This document shows positions 17,385 through 26,421 of a DNA stretch of 64,000 nt, piece after piece. The stretch lies in contig JAZGVH010000002.1 in assembly GCA_039889245.1 (NCBI GenBank), positions 186,001 to 250,000 of the forward strand, read 5' to 3'. A program made the position numbers and the translations under genes. The DNA comes from Dermatophilaceae bacterium Soc4.6 (GTDB taxonomy: Bacteria; Actinomycetota; Actinomycetes; Actinomycetales; Dermatophilaceae). Every line of letters begins with the position of its first letter. Within the stretch, counting starts at the first letter, position 1. The notes under the pieces are model-generated. The model did not search any database. It worked only from the letters and a program-made list of their open reading frames with translations, and had not been told where the DNA came from.

Positions 17385-18400
17385 CCGGCTGCTGCACTCC
17401 CGACCGCCACCAGAGCCTCGGCACCGAGACGGCAGCTGGCCCGGGTCCTGCGGTGGCGCCCGGGGCGCCCCCTGCGCCGCGCACCCCGGCCGCGATCACC
17501 CGGCTCCTCGCCTCGGGTGAGCTGCGGCCGGGCAGTCCGCCCGACGACCTCGTGGACGTGCCCGCAGGGGCCTTCCGGATGGGGAGCGAGGCCGAGCACG
17601 CGATCACCGCCGACGGCGAGGGACCGGTCCGGCTCGTCACCACCGCCGCCTACCGGATCGCCGCCGCCACGGTGACCAACGAGCAGTTCGCCGAGTTCGT
17701 CGACCACACCGGCTACCTCACCGAGGCACAGACCTATGGCTGGTCCTTCGTCTTCGCCGGGCTGCTCGGGCCCCGGGACGAGCCGCACGTCGTGCCGGGG
17801 ACGGTGCCCGGCGCTCCCTGGTGGCGAGCCGTGCGCGGAGCCACCTGGTGCACCCCCACCGGCCCGGACTCCGGGGTCGACGACCGGCTCGACCATCCCG
17901 TCGTCCACGTCACCTGGGAGGACGCCTCGGCCTACTGCCGATGGCGGGGGCTGCGCCTGCCCACCGAGGCGGAGTGGGAACGGGCCGCCCGCGGAGGTCT
18001 CGACCAGGCGACCTACCCGTGGGGGGACGACCTCGTCCCGCCAGGCGGGCGCCGCATGAACGTCTGGCAGGGCTCGTTCCCTGACGCCGACACCGCGGGC
18101 ACAGCGCCGGTGACGGCGTACCAGCCCAACGCCCTGGGTCTGTGGAACACCACGGGCAACGTCTGGGAGTGGACGGCCGACTGGTTCTCTCCACGGTGGC
18201 ACCGGGCCGCCAAACCGCAGACCAGGCACGACCCGCGGGGCCCGTCACTGGGCACCGGGCGCGTGGTCCGTGGGGGTTCCTACCTGTGCCACGCGTCCTA
18301 CTGTCACCGATACCGGGTCTCGGCCCGCACCCAGACCACCCCGGACTCGTCGCTGGGGCACACCGGGTTCCGGGTCGTAGCCGACGGTGTCGGCCCCTGA
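17381..18400 (+). CDS. formylglycine-generating enzyme
   Basis: A 339-residue SUMF1-type enzyme that oxidises a cysteine in type I sulfatases to the catalytic formylglycine. The paired active-site cysteines are present as Cys303 and Cys308 in GGSYLCHASYCHRYRV, spaced exactly as in characterised copper-dependent FGEs. DVPAGAFRMGS (about 59-69), RLPTEAEWERAARGG (192-206) and TGNVWEWTADW (258-268) mark the FGE fold. The N-terminal MTGCCTPDR Cys pair is common in bacterial FGEs. No sulfatase gene is visible in the window, so its client is elsewhere. Confidence 0.93.
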   Translation: MTGCCTPDRHQSLGTETAAGPGPAVAPGAPPAPRTPAAITRLLASGELRPGSPPDDLVDVPAGAFRMGSEAEHAITADGEGPVRLVTTAAYRIAAATVTNEQFAEFVDHTGYLTEAQTYGWSFVFAGLLGPRDEPHVVPGTVPGAPWWRAVRGATWCTPTGPDSGVDDRLDHPVVHVTWEDASAYCRWRGLRLPTEAEWERAARGGLDQATYPWGDDLVPPGGRRMNVWQGSFPDADTAGTAPVTAYQPNALGLWNTTGNVWEWTADWFSPRWHRAAKPQTRHDPRGPSLGTGRVVRGGSYLCHASYCHRYRVSARTQTTPDSSLGHTGFRVVADGVGP

Positions 18401-18431
18401 GCCGGCGGCCACCCCCGCGCGGACGAGCCGG

Positions 18432-18930
18432 TCAGCGAGACCATCCGGCCGGGCCGGTCCGCAACACCTTGCCCGTGGGGTTGCGAGGCAGCTGGTCGAC
18501 GAAGTGCACGTCACGGCGTACGGCGATGCGGGCCAACCTGCTGCGGACGAGCTCGCGCACGAGGTCGCCTGGCCCCCTTGGGGGTGCCGGTCGTGCCCGA
18601 GGTGAGCACGATCATCCGGCTGTGAGGGGGCTTTAGCGGCAGGGACAGACCGGTGTTGAGCAGGACGACGTCGGCCCCGATCTTGCCGGCCGCGCACCTC
18701 ACCTGGATGGGGGCCCGCCCGTTGCGCCACAGAAGGCCCACGGGTGCGCCCGGTCCGGCACCCCGATCCGTGAGTGCCCGGGCCAGGGCGTCGGTCGTCC
18801 TCTCGAGCTCGGCGTAGGTCAGCTCGCCGTCGTCGTCGACGACCGCGGGACGGGCAGGAAGGGGGGTGCCAGCGTTGCCCACCTCGTTGCCATAGCGGCA
18901 GTCTGGCAGGGCCCTCTCCGCTCCACGCGG
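18432..18930 (-). pseudogene. decayed AMP-dependent acyl-CoA synthetase
   Basis: On the minus strand, a frame reads PAVVDDDGELTYAELERTTD, continues through GPGAPVGLLWRNG and IGADVVLLNTGLSLP, and reaches the AMP-binding signature LTSGTTGTPKGA (18565-18606). Within a few bases the frame changes and only the enzyme's C-terminal end remains: RSRLARIAVRRDVHFVDQLP then RNPTGKVLRTGPAG and a TGA at 18432-18434. The central several hundred residues are missing. Seen directly: signature halves adjacent and out of frame. Inferred: one large internal deletion plus N-terminal decay. The precise 5' limit is uncertain. Confidence 0.8.
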
Positions 18931-19150
18931 CACTCGGGGTGTGGCCTGGACCACCCTGCTCACCGCAGCCGGGCTCCTCGTCGCCTCGCCCCTCATGGCG
19001 GTCGAGGCCAGGCGCTCGCAGCCCGGGCAGAGCGCCTCGGTCGGGGTGGGCGGTCCACCGGAGCCCGAGGGTGCGACATGATCGGGAGGTGCCCCCACCA
19101 AGCAGAGCACTGCGCCCCCACCCACCCACGTTCGACAGCAGGAGAGCCCG

Positions 19151-21391
19151 ATGAGCGACAGCCCGCACCAGGAGGGCCCGGAGGTGGAGGACGCAGCCGA
19201 CGCACCCACACCCGAGGAGCTCAACTACGACGGGCAGTTCTACCCTGCCCGCCCCGCGCGGCTGCGCCCGCGTGGGCGGTTGCGGCTGTTCCCGTGGCAG
19301 CGCCGCGTCCGGGGCGACGGTCCGCCTGACGGCTCCAACCCGGCCTACGTCGAGTGGCTCCAGCACGAGTCGATGCTCGCTGACGCCAAGGGTTTCGCCA
19401 CCCAGTTCACCGGCCAGGGCAGCATGTGGCAGAACCCGTATGCCGACCCGGACCCGCGGGCGGCGATCGAGAAGGCTCCGGTGTGGTTCACGGCCTACCC
19501 GATCTCGATGATCACGCGCACCGGGTCGTCCTTCCTGGGGACGCTCGGTGACCCCGACCTGTGGGCGGCCTTCGCCCGCGTGGGGATCTCGGCGGTGCAC
19601 ACCGGGCCCGTCAAGAAGGCCGGCGGCATCTCCGGGTGGGACCTGACCCCCAGCGTGGACGGGCACTTCGACCGCATCTCCACGCAGTTCGACGAGGAGT
19701 TCGGCACCGAGGACGAGTTCCGGCTGATGTGTGACGTCGCGACCGAGCACTCCGGCACCGTCATCGACGACATCGTCCCGGGTCACACGGGCAAGGGTGC
19801 GGACTTCCGCCTGGCCGAGATGAAGGTCGACGACTACCCCGGCATCTACCACATGGTCGAGATCCCGCGGTCCGACTGGCACCTGTTGCCCAAGGTGCCG
19901 CGCGGGGCCGACTCGGCCAACCTCGACCAGGCCACCGAGGACCGCCTGTCGCGGGCGGGCTACATCGTCGGCCAGCTGCAACGGGTGATCTTCTACGCGC
20001 CGGGCCTCAAGGAGACCAACTGGTCGGCCACCGCCGCCGTGCTGGGCCCGGACGGCGAGGAGCACCGCTGGGTCTACCTGCACTACTTCAAGGAGGGACA
20101 GCCGTCGCTCAACTGGCTCGACCCGACGTTCGCGGCGATGCGGCTCGTGATCGGTGACGCCCTCCACTCCCTGAGCGACCTCGGCAGCGGCGCGCTGCGG
20201 CTCGACGCCAACGGGTTCCTCGGGGTCGAGAAGAGCGCCGAGGGTGGGCCGGCCTGGTCGGAGGGGCATCCGCTGTCCGAGGCCGCCAACCAGCTCATCG
20301 CCAGCATGGTGCGCAAGGTCGGGGGCTTCACCTTCCAGGAGCTGAACCTCTCGATCGACGACATCCGCGACACGCAGGAGCGCGGTGCAGACCTGTCCTA
20401 CGACTTCGTCACGCGCCCCGCCTACCACCACGCCCTGGCCACGGCCGACACCGAGTTCCTCCGGCTGACGATGAACATCGCCCGCGACAGTCGGGTCGAC
20501 ACGGTGTCGCTCGTCCACGCCCTGCAGAACCACGACGAGATGACCTACGAGCTGGTGCACTTCGCGGCGGTGCACTCGGCCGACGAGTACACCTTCCGAC
20601 GGTCGACCATCACCGGTGCCGAGCTGGCCATCCTCATCCGCGCGGAGCTCACGGACCGGCTCACCGGTGAGGCCGGTCCCTACAACGCGACCTTCACGCA
20701 GAACGGCATCGCGTCGACGACCGCCACCGTGATCGCCGCGTCGCTGGGCTTCACCGAGCTGGCGGCGCTCACACCCGACGACATCGAGCGCATCAAGGCG
20801 GCCCACCTGCTGCTCGCGATGTACAACGCCTGGCAGCCGGGGGTCTTCGCCCTCTCCGGGTGGGACCTCGTCGGTGCCCTCACGCTCGAGCGCAGCCAGG
20901 TGGCCGACCTGATCCGTGAGGGCGACACCCGGTGGATCCACCGCTCGGCCTACGACCTCATGGACTACCAACCGCTCGCGCACGAGTCGACGTCGAAGAT
21001 GCCCAAGGGGCGGGCGCTCTACGGCGGCCTACCGGCTCAGCTCGAGGACCCGACCTCGTTCGCGTCGAGGCTGAGCCGCATCCTCGACGTCCGCGCCCGC
21101 CACGGCATCGCCACGGCCCGCCAGCTGGACGTGCCGGCCGTGTCGCACAAGGCCATGATCGTCATGATCCACGACCTGGAGCACGGACAGCAGGTCACGG
21201 TGCTCAACTTCTCCAGCGAGCCGATCTCGGGGACGGTGCTCTCCCCCACCATCGTGCCCGGCAGCGTCGTGACCGACCTGATGACCGACGAGGTCGTCGG
21301 AGAGGTCGACGACCTGCACAGCCTCCACGTCGACCTCGCCCCGCACGAGGGCAAGGCGCTGCTGCTCGTGGCTACGACCACCGCCCCCTGA
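19151..21391 (+). CDS. GH13 alpha-glucan enzyme, trehalose synthase-like
   Basis: A 746-residue glycoside hydrolase family 13 protein. The retaining catalytic residues are visible: Asp352 in [10 protein letters not shown] (nucleophile), Glu397 in FTFQELNLS (acid/base) and Asp462 in [12 protein letters not shown]-terminal beta domain follows (about 640-740). The sequence differs from the common TreS/amylase group but resembles large actinobacterial proteins annotated as maltose/trehalose interconverting enzymes; the exact reaction is uncertain. AGGAG precedes the ATG. No signal peptide, so cytoplasmic. The GH65 phosphorylase near 47 kb could use its product. Confidence 0.75.
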   Translation: MSDSPHQEGPEVEDAADAPTPEELNYDGQFYPARPARLRPRGRLRLFPWQRRVRGDGPPDGSNPAYVEWLQHESMLADAKGFATQFTGQGSMWQNPYADPDPRAAIEKAPVWFTAYPISMITRTGSSFLGTLGDPDLWAAFARVGISAVHTGPVKKAGGISGWDLTPSVDGHFDRISTQFDEEFGTEDEFRLMCDVATEHSGTVIDDIVPGHTGKGADFRLAEMKVDDYPGIYHMVEIPRSDWHLLPKVPRGADSANLDQATEDRLSRAGYIVGQLQRVIFYAPGLKETNWSATAAVLGPDGEEHRWVYLHYFKEGQPSLNWLDPTFAAMRLVIGDALHSLSDLGSGALRLDANGFLGVEKSAEGGPAWSEGHPLSEAANQLIASMVRKVGGFTFQELNLSIDDIRDTQERGADLSYDFVTRPAYHHALATADTEFLRLTMNIARDSRVDTVSLVHALQNHDEMTYELVHFAAVHSADEYTFRRSTITGAELAILIRAELTDRLTGEAGPYNATFTQNGIASTTATVIAASLGFTELAALTPDDIERIKAAHLLLAMYNAWQPGVFALSGWDLVGALTLERSQVADLIREGDTRWIHRSAYDLMDYQPLAHESTSKMPKGRALYGGLPAQLEDPTSFASRLSRILDVRARHGIATARQLDVPAVSHKAMIVMIHDLEHGQQVTVLNFSSEPISGTVLSPTIVPGSVVTDLMTDEVVGEVDDLHSLHVDLAPHEGKALLLVATTTAP

Positions 21392-21395
21392 GACG

Positions 21396-21426
21396 GGAGC
21401 GCGAGTGGCTCCGCGCGGAGCGCTCC
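21396..21426 (+). terminator. hairpin after GH13 gene
   Basis: GGAGCGC (21396-21402) pairs with GCGCTCC (21420-21426). The 17-base loop contains a further palindrome, CTCCGCGCGGAG. It begins 4 bases after the stop codon. There is no U-tract, so terminator function is inferred from position only. Confidence 0.35.
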
Positions 21427-21508
21427 TCGCATCGAGGTGCGCTCCACGCGGAGGGGGTCGTCTGACCTGGGTAGCGAGCTGGGCGACCTCCTCGTGGGCG
21501 GGCGGAGA

Positions 21509-21700
21509 TCACGGCGACGGCCCGGTGAACCGCGAGTGCATCTCGTCTCCAGCGATCGCCCCAGACGTGAGCTCGAACGAGCGCGGGTGCGCGAGCAGCA
21601 CGGCGATCTCGTCGCGGACGCCTCGACCTGATGACTTCCTCAGGTCAAGGGGCGCAGAGCCGATTCGTCGGATATCGCCCTTGTCCAAGTGCGTCGTGCA
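21509..21700 (-). other. relic or short ORF in the 21.4-21.7 kb gap
   Basis: The 329-base gap between the GH13 and EAL genes has, on the minus strand, an open frame of 63 codons that reads like protein (RIGSAPLDLRKSSG, then RDEIAVLLAHPRSFELTSGA, AGDEMHSRFTG, stop at 21509). It has no ATG or GTG start, only a TTG at 21688. It may be the C-terminal end of a lost gene. I do not recognise a family. The rest of the gap holds the GH13 hairpin and the EAL ribosome binding site. Confidence 0.3.
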
Positions 21701-21720
21701 CTAGGAGGTGTCGTGCGGTG

Positions 21721-22998
21721 ATGGGGATGGCTCCGAAGTCCGCCGCGGTGCTGGATCTTGTGCGCTCCGGGGGCGTCCGGTCGGTCTACCAGCCGATCGT
21801 CGACCTCGACACCGGTGCCACGGTCGCCTTCGAGGCGCTGGCGCGTGGCCCGCACGGCCACCCCCTCGAGCGCCCCGACCGGATGTTCGACTCGGCGCGG
21901 GAGCACGGCTGCGTGGGCGAGCTGGACGAGGCGTGTCAGTGGTCGGCGATCACGTCGGCGGTCGCGGCCGGCCTCGGCGCACCGTGGAGCCTCTTCGTCA
22001 ACGTCGAACCAGCCGCCCTCGACTGGGCCATGGTGCGGACGGACGCTGCGGCTGAGGCGGCCGGCGTGGATCGACAGCGCTACCGCGTCGACCTCGACCT
22101 GCCGATCGTGGTCGAGATCACCGAGCGCGACCTCAGCGTCGACCCCCCGTCGCTGCTGCGCTTCGTCGACCGGATCCGCGGCTGGGGCGGTGGTATCGCC
22201 CTGGATGACGTGGGGGCGGAGCGGGCGTCGTTGGCCCTCCTGCCCCTGCTGCGCCCGGATGTCATCAAGCTCGACCTCCGGGTCGTCCAGGAGCGGCCCG
22301 GTCGTGAGATCGCGGAGATCGTGGCGGCCGTCGATGCCGAGGCAGAGCGTTCTGGCACCATCGTCCTCGCGGAGGGGATCGAGACGCCCGAGCACCTCGA
22401 GCACGCGCGTGCTCTCGGTGCCCGGCTCGGCCAGGGCTGGCTCCTGGGCCGCCCCGGCCCGCTCCCCGACCTGTCCACGCTGCCCGCCCCGGCCCCCGGT
22501 GCGATCCGCGTCGAGCACCGGGCCGGGCTGGTCCGCGAGGACTCGCCGTTCACGGTCGCCGCCGCGCACTCGGACCCGCGGACTGCTCGCAAGCTCCTGC
22601 TGACCGAGATCAGCAAGCACCTCGAGAACGAGGCCCTGCATCTGGGCCGAAGTGCTGTCGTCGTCACCGCCCTGCAGCACGTGCGCTTCTTCACCCCGAG
22701 GACGGCCCGGCGGTATGAGCGCCTGGCCGACCAGGTCGCGTTCGCCGCGGTGCTCGGCGAGGACGTGCCCACTCATCCGCTGCCCGGCGTGCGCGGCGGT
22801 CCTCTCCACACCGGCGACCCTCTCCTCGGCGAGTGGGACCTCGCGGTGCTCGGTCCCCACTTCGGGGCAGCGCTGGTCGCCCGAGACCTGGGCGACAGCG
22901 GACCCGACGCGGAGCGCCGCTTCGAGTACGTCCTGACCCACGACCGCGCCGTGGCCGTCGCCGTCGCCGCCGCCCTCCTCTCCCGCGTCACCGGATAG
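21721..22998 (+). CDS. EAL-DICT c-di-GMP phosphodiesterase-like protein
   Basis: A 425-residue soluble protein. An EAL domain fills about residues 5-250: FEALARG near 36, VNVEP near 90, EITERD near 130, DDVGAERASL near 158, KLDL near 180 and AEGIET near 215. All metal and catalytic residues of active EAL phosphodiesterases appear conserved, although the usual DDFGTGYSSL loop is DDVGAERASL. A DICT domain follows (about 280-425), a module found with c-di-GMP enzymes and histidine kinases. There is no GGDEF. AGGAGGTG (21703-21710) serves this ATG or the GTG one codon earlier. A close paralogue lies at 38354. Confidence 0.88.
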   Translation: MGMAPKSAAVLDLVRSGGVRSVYQPIVDLDTGATVAFEALARGPHGHPLERPDRMFDSAREHGCVGELDEACQWSAITSAVAAGLGAPWSLFVNVEPAALDWAMVRTDAAAEAAGVDRQRYRVDLDLPIVVEITERDLSVDPPSLLRFVDRIRGWGGGIALDDVGAERASLALLPLLRPDVIKLDLRVVQERPGREIAEIVAAVDAEAERSGTIVLAEGIETPEHLEHARALGARLGQGWLLGRPGPLPDLSTLPAPAPGAIRVEHRAGLVREDSPFTVAAAHSDPRTARKLLLTEISKHLENEALHLGRSAVVVTALQHVRFFTPRTARRYERLADQVAFAAVLGEDVPTHPLPGVRGGPLHTGDPLLGEWDLAVLGPHFGAALVARDLGDSGPDAERRFEYVLTHDRAVAVAVAAALLSRVTG

Positions 22999-23002
22999 CC
23001 GT

Positions 23003-23095
23003 GAGCTGGCGGCACTCGTCGCCCGGCTGCTCGCCGAGGACCCGGACGACCGGCCCCAGAGCGGCCACGAGCTGGCGCTCGTCCTCGGCGAGTGA
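23003..23095 (+). pseudogene. C-terminal relic of a Ser/Thr protein kinase
   Basis: The 101 bases between the EAL gene and the prepilin peptidase read, in one frame to a TGA, ELAALVARLLAEDPDDRP then QSGHELALVLGE. LVxxLLxxDPxxRP is the last helix of Hanks-type serine/threonine kinase domains. Nothing upstream encodes the rest of a kinase. It is a scrap of a lost gene, only 30 codons long, so the identification rests on one motif. Confidence 0.5.
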
Positions 23096-23099
23096 GTGC

Positions 23100-23882
23100 T
23101 CAGTGCGGATAGACCGCAGCGATGGTGTCTGCCGCGAAGATCGCGAAGACCGCGCCACCGATCATGAAGGGTCCGAAGGGGATCGCGGTCTTGCGGCTGG
23201 CGGCGCCCGTCGCCATCAGGAGCACGCCGACCACGGCGCCGAAGACGAACCCCGCGGCCGCCCCCACCAGCAGGGCAGCCACCGACAGGTAGCCGAGCAC
23301 GAGACCGAGCACCCCCGCCAGCTTCAGGTCGCCGGCGCCCATCCCGCCGGGGTAGGCCGCGACGAGCACTGCATACAGGGCCAGCATGGCTCCGGCGCCG
23401 AGGCCGGCACGGGCGAGGGGCCACCAGTCCCCGTCGACCCCTGCCGAGACCGCGAGCAGCGCGCCCAGCACGGGGTAGGACGGCAGGACCAGCACGTTGG
23501 GCAACCTCCGGCAGTCGAGGTCGATGGCGCCCAGAGCGACGCCCAGGGCGGCGAAGGTGAGGTAGGCGGGGAGGGCGCTGACGAGCCCGAGCTGGTCCAG
23601 CCGCCAGGCCAGCGCCACGAACAGGGTCGCGGTGCCCACCTCCACCAGCGGGTAGCGCGCACTGATCCGTGCACCGCAGTCGGCGCAGCGCCCCCGCAGG
23701 GAGAGCCATCCCCACACCGGCACGTTGTGCCGCCGGCGGATGGGCGCGTCGCAGGAGGGGCAGTGAGAGGGCGGCAGCACCAGCGACTCGCCGCGGGGCA
23801 CCCGGTGGATCACGACATTGAGGAACGACCCGATGACCAGGCCCAGTGCTCCAAAGAGGAGCAGGAGGGGCGCACTCGACAT
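23100..23882 (-). CDS. pilD: type IV prepilin peptidase / N-methyltransferase
   Basis: A 260-residue polytopic membrane aspartyl protease (A24 family) that cleaves prepilin leaders after Gly and methylates the new N-terminus. The two CxxC zinc motifs typical of the bifunctional type are at about residues 40 (HCPSCDAPI) and 66 (CADCGARI). Catalytic aspartates are in GAIDLDCRRLP (about 117) and GMGAGDLKL (about 181). The start is the ATG before SSAPLLLLFGALGLVIG; a longer N-terminal extension in the same frame is unlike the family. It is divergent from the major pilin it should process. Confidence 0.93.
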   Translation of the reverse strand: MSSAPLLLLFGALGLVIGSFLNVVIHRVPRGESLVLPPSHCPSCDAPIRRRHNVPVWGWLSLRGRCADCGARISARYPLVEVGTATLFVALAWRLDQLGLVSALPAYLTFAALGVALGAIDLDCRRLPNVLVLPSYPVLGALLAVSAGVDGDWWPLARAGLGAGAMLALYAVLVAAYPGGMGAGDLKLAGVLGLVLGYLSVAALLVGAAAGFVFGAVVGVLLMATGAASRKTAIPFGPFMIGGAVFAIFAADTIAAVYPH

Positions 23883-24002
23883 GACTCCTGCGATCGGTCG
23901 GGGGAGGTGAGCGCCGCAGCACAGGGGCCCACGTCGGTGGCACCCCCTGCTGAGGTCCTCACAAAGATTCTCAACGAAGGGTACGGCGGGTGGCGGAATT
24001 CG

Positions 24003-24039
24003 CACACTTTGACCGTATATATGCTACCTTAATAGGACT
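24003..24039 (+). promoter_or_regulatory. AT-rich promoter of the pilin operon
   Basis: In otherwise GC-rich DNA, this stretch contains TTGACC (24009-24014), the TA-rich run GTATATATGC, and TAATAG (24030-24035). TTGACC with TAATAG leaves 15 bases, slightly short; other registers are possible. The pilin ATG is 67 bases beyond TAATAG and has an AGGAGG site at 24091-24096. The base composition makes a strong promoter likely, as expected for an abundant pilin. Confidence 0.5.
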
Positions 24040-24101
24040 TACCCCCACCACGCGACCCGTCGCGCACCCCCACCTCTCCAGTTCGAGCCCAGGAGGCTCC
24101 C

Positions 24102-24548
24102 ATGTTGGTCAAGAAGCTCCAGACCCTGCGTGCCGAGCGCGAGCGCGGTGAGCACGGCTTCACCCTGATCGAGCTGCTTGTGGTCGTCGTGATCATCGGC
24201 ATCCTCATCGCCATCGCCATCCCCCTCTACCTCAACTACCAGAAGGGTGCGAAGAACAGCACCGCTGCCTCCGACACCCGCAACGCCGTCGCGGCCGTCG
24301 AGGCCTGCTACGCCGAGAACTCCAACGCCTACCCGGCGAACCCCGCTGCGGCACCAGCAGCCGGAGCCGCGGTCACCCTGACGTGCGGGTCCTCGACTCA
24401 GACCCTCAACGTCAGCCCCGACAACGTCCTGACCTACAACAAGGGGACGACGGGCTACACCGTCCTGACCGTCGCCGGGAACCCCGGCACCCAGAAGTAC
24501 ACCTACGACAGCCTGACGGGCAAGACCACAAGCGCTCCGAAGCCCTGA
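24102..24548 (+). CDS. pilA: type IV major pilin
   Basis: A 148-residue prepilin. The 19-residue basic leader ends GEHG, and cleavage before Phe20 leaves FTLIELLVVVVIIGILIAIA, a textbook N-methylated pilin helix with Glu5 of the mature chain. The globular part has two cysteines (EACYAEN and LTCGSS) that could form a disulfide, and Thr/Ala/Pro-rich loops. AGGAGG lies 5 bases upstream. It heads a run of assembly and minor-pilin genes and is preceded by the strongest-looking promoter in the window. Confidence 0.95.
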   Translation: MLVKKLQTLRAERERGEHGFTLIELLVVVVIIGILIAIAIPLYLNYQKGAKNSTAASDTRNAVAAVEACYAENSNAYPANPAAAPAAGAAVTLTCGSSTQTLNVSPDNVLTYNKGTTGYTVLTVAGNPGTQKYTYDSLTGKTTSAPKP

Positions 24549-24625
24549 CCACTGACATGACCAGGTGAGGTGGGCCCGCTCAGGGCCGCTCCATCGCCGG
24601 ACAACGACCTGACGGGAGACGTCAC

Positions 24626-25729
24626 GTGTGGCACCATCAGCGCGGTAGCAGGAAGGCCCGGACGGCCGGCCGTTTCAGGATCGTCAACACCGACGGCCGC
24701 ATCATCGGTCTCGACATCGGGGCCACGGCGGTCCGGGCCGCCGTCCTCACCCTCACGGTGAGCGACGAGGGCCACCCGGTGGTGGACTCCCACGGGCTGG
24801 GCCAGGCGGCCCTGCCCGTGGGAGCGGTGGTCAACGGTGCCGTCGTGGACTCGGCCGCTGTCACGGCGGCCCTCAAGGAGCTCTGGCGTGCCCACGGGTT
24901 CACGTGCCACAACGTCATCCTCGGGGTCAACAACCAGCAGGTGGTCGTCCGCGACCTCCAGATGCCGGTGCTGCCCCCCGCGCAGATGGCGATGGCGCTG
25001 CCCTTCAGGGCCCGTGACATCGTCGCCCTCCCGCTCGAGCAGGCCCTCATCGACTTCATGCCGCTGGGCGATCCCGACCCGGCCACCGGGCTCCAGGGCG
25101 GGCTCCTCGTCGCCGCTCCCCGCGCCCCCGTGCTCGGGGCCGTGCAGGCCGTGGAGCGAGCCGGTCTCCACGTCGCCCGGGTCGACCTGTCGAACTTCGC
25201 CGGCCTGCGGTCGACCGCCCGTCAGGACATGGCGGCTGAGGCGGTCATCGACCTCGGTGCCCACCTCAGCGCCCTCGTCATCCACCACCACGGGGTGCCC
25301 CGGATCGTGCGCACCATCGCCCAGGGCGGTGAGGTGCTCACCAGGAGCCTCGTCGAGGCCATGGAGCTGAGCCGCGGCGACGCCGAGTGGGCGAAGATCG
25401 ACAACGGGCTCATCGGCTCGCACGCCGAGGTCGTGCGGGTCCTCACGAGGGCGGTCCGACCCCTCCTGGCCGAGATCCGCAGCTCGATCCAGTACTTCGC
25501 CTCGGTCAGCAACGGCGGCCAGGTGGAGAGCGTCGCGCTCACGGGCGCCGCTGCCGCTCTCCCGGGTCTCGGGTCCCTCCTGAGCGAGCAGATCGGGGTC
25601 CCGGTGCGGATCGTCGCGCCGCTGGAGCACGTGCGCCACGGCTGGCGGGGCTCGCGCGACGCTCACGTCGACGACGAGCGCAACGCCACGGCGGTCTCGG
25701 TCGGTCTTGCCATGGGGGCAGCGGCATGA
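24626..25729 (+). CDS. pilM: type IV pilus assembly protein PilM
   Basis: A 367-residue actin-like ATPase-fold protein (FtsA/PilM family) that sits on the cytoplasmic face and binds the PilN N-terminus. GLDIGATAVRAAVL near residue 28 is the phosphate-1 motif, EAVIDLGAHLSALVI near 205 is phosphate-2, and VALTGAAAALPGLGSLL near 310 is the adenosine motif. The GTG start has GGGAG about 10 bases upstream. Its stop overlaps the PilN start, so M, N and O are translationally coupled. Confidence 0.92.
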   Translation: MWHHQRGSRKARTAGRFRIVNTDGRIIGLDIGATAVRAAVLTLTVSDEGHPVVDSHGLGQAALPVGAVVNGAVVDSAAVTAALKELWRAHGFTCHNVILGVNNQQVVVRDLQMPVLPPAQMAMALPFRARDIVALPLEQALIDFMPLGDPDPATGLQGGLLVAAPRAPVLGAVQAVERAGLHVARVDLSNFAGLRSTARQDMAAEAVIDLGAHLSALVIHHHGVPRIVRTIAQGGEVLTRSLVEAMELSRGDAEWAKIDNGLIGSHAEVVRVLTRAVRPLLAEIRSSIQYFASVSNGGQVESVALTGAAAALPGLGSLLSEQIGVPVRIVAPLEHVRHGWRGSRDAHVDDERNATAVSVGLAMGAAA

Positions 25730-26421
25730 CCGCCGTGGCCACCCCGGAGCGGCCGTTGTGGGTCGTGGCTGCCGGGTGGGGCATTGCCGCCGACCTCACC
25801 CCCCCGGAGGTCGTCGCGTCCCGACGCCTGAGTGGGCTGCGCCGCCGGATCACCATCGCCCTCACCGTGCTGGCCGTGGTCATCGCGGGAGGCTATACCG
25901 CGGCCATGAGGGAGAACTCCACGGCCCACGACCAGACCGTCGCCGAGCAGGGGCGCACCGCAGCACTGCTGGCCCAGCAGCGGCAGTATCGCGACCTCAC
26001 CCAGACCCAGGCCAAGCTCACCCTGACGCGCATCCAGGTGGCCTCGCTGATGTCTGCTGACGTCGACGTCAGCAGGCTGCTCACCACGGTGAACGGCCCC
26101 CTCCCGACGACCATGAGCATCAAGACCCTTGCGGTGAACCTCATCCAGGCCACCGTCACCACGGGCGTCGGGAGCGCCGGGGGCCTCGACACGTCAGGTC
26201 GGGCGCCGATCGGCACCGTCGTCATCGGTGGCACCGCGGCCAGCTTCGACGACGTCGCCCACTACGCCGACACGCTGGCCCGAACCGCCGGCGTGGTCGA
26301 CGTCGTCCCGACGTCCTCGCAGGTCGACGACACCGGCCTGCAGTACAGCCTGACCTTCACCCTCACGGACACCCTGCTCAGCAAGCGCTTCGACCTCAGG
26401 ACGGGAGCCGACACGCCATGA
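25726..26421 (+). CDS. pilN: type IV pilus inner-membrane protein PilN
   Basis: A 231-residue bitopic protein with a short cytoplasmic N-terminus, one membrane helix (about 42-61, ITIALTVLAVVIAGGYTAAM), a coiled-coil stretch (about 65-110) and a small alpha/beta domain with the pattern GTVVIGGTAASFDDVAHYAD. This is the PilN architecture. It should bridge PilM in the cytoplasm and PilO outside the membrane. It overlaps pilM and pilO by four bases at each end. Confidence 0.85.
   Translation: MTAVATPERPLWVVAAGWGIAADLTPPEVVASRRLSGLRRRITIALTVLAVVIAGGYTAAMRENSTAHDQTVAEQGRTAALLAQQRQYRDLTQTQAKLTLTRIQVASLMSADVDVSRLLTTVNGPLPTTMSIKTLAVNLIQATVTTGVGSAGGLDTSGRAPIGTVVIGGTAASFDDVAHYADTLARTAGVVDVVPTSSQVDDTGLQYSLTFTLTDTLLSKRFDLRTGADTP

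Noticed and set aside
18245-20983. A 912-codon open frame on the minus strand across the GH13 gene
   Set aside because: Its composition (His/Arg/Val/Asp-rich, no domains) is the shadow of the GH13 gene, whose catalytic residues are clear on the plus strand.
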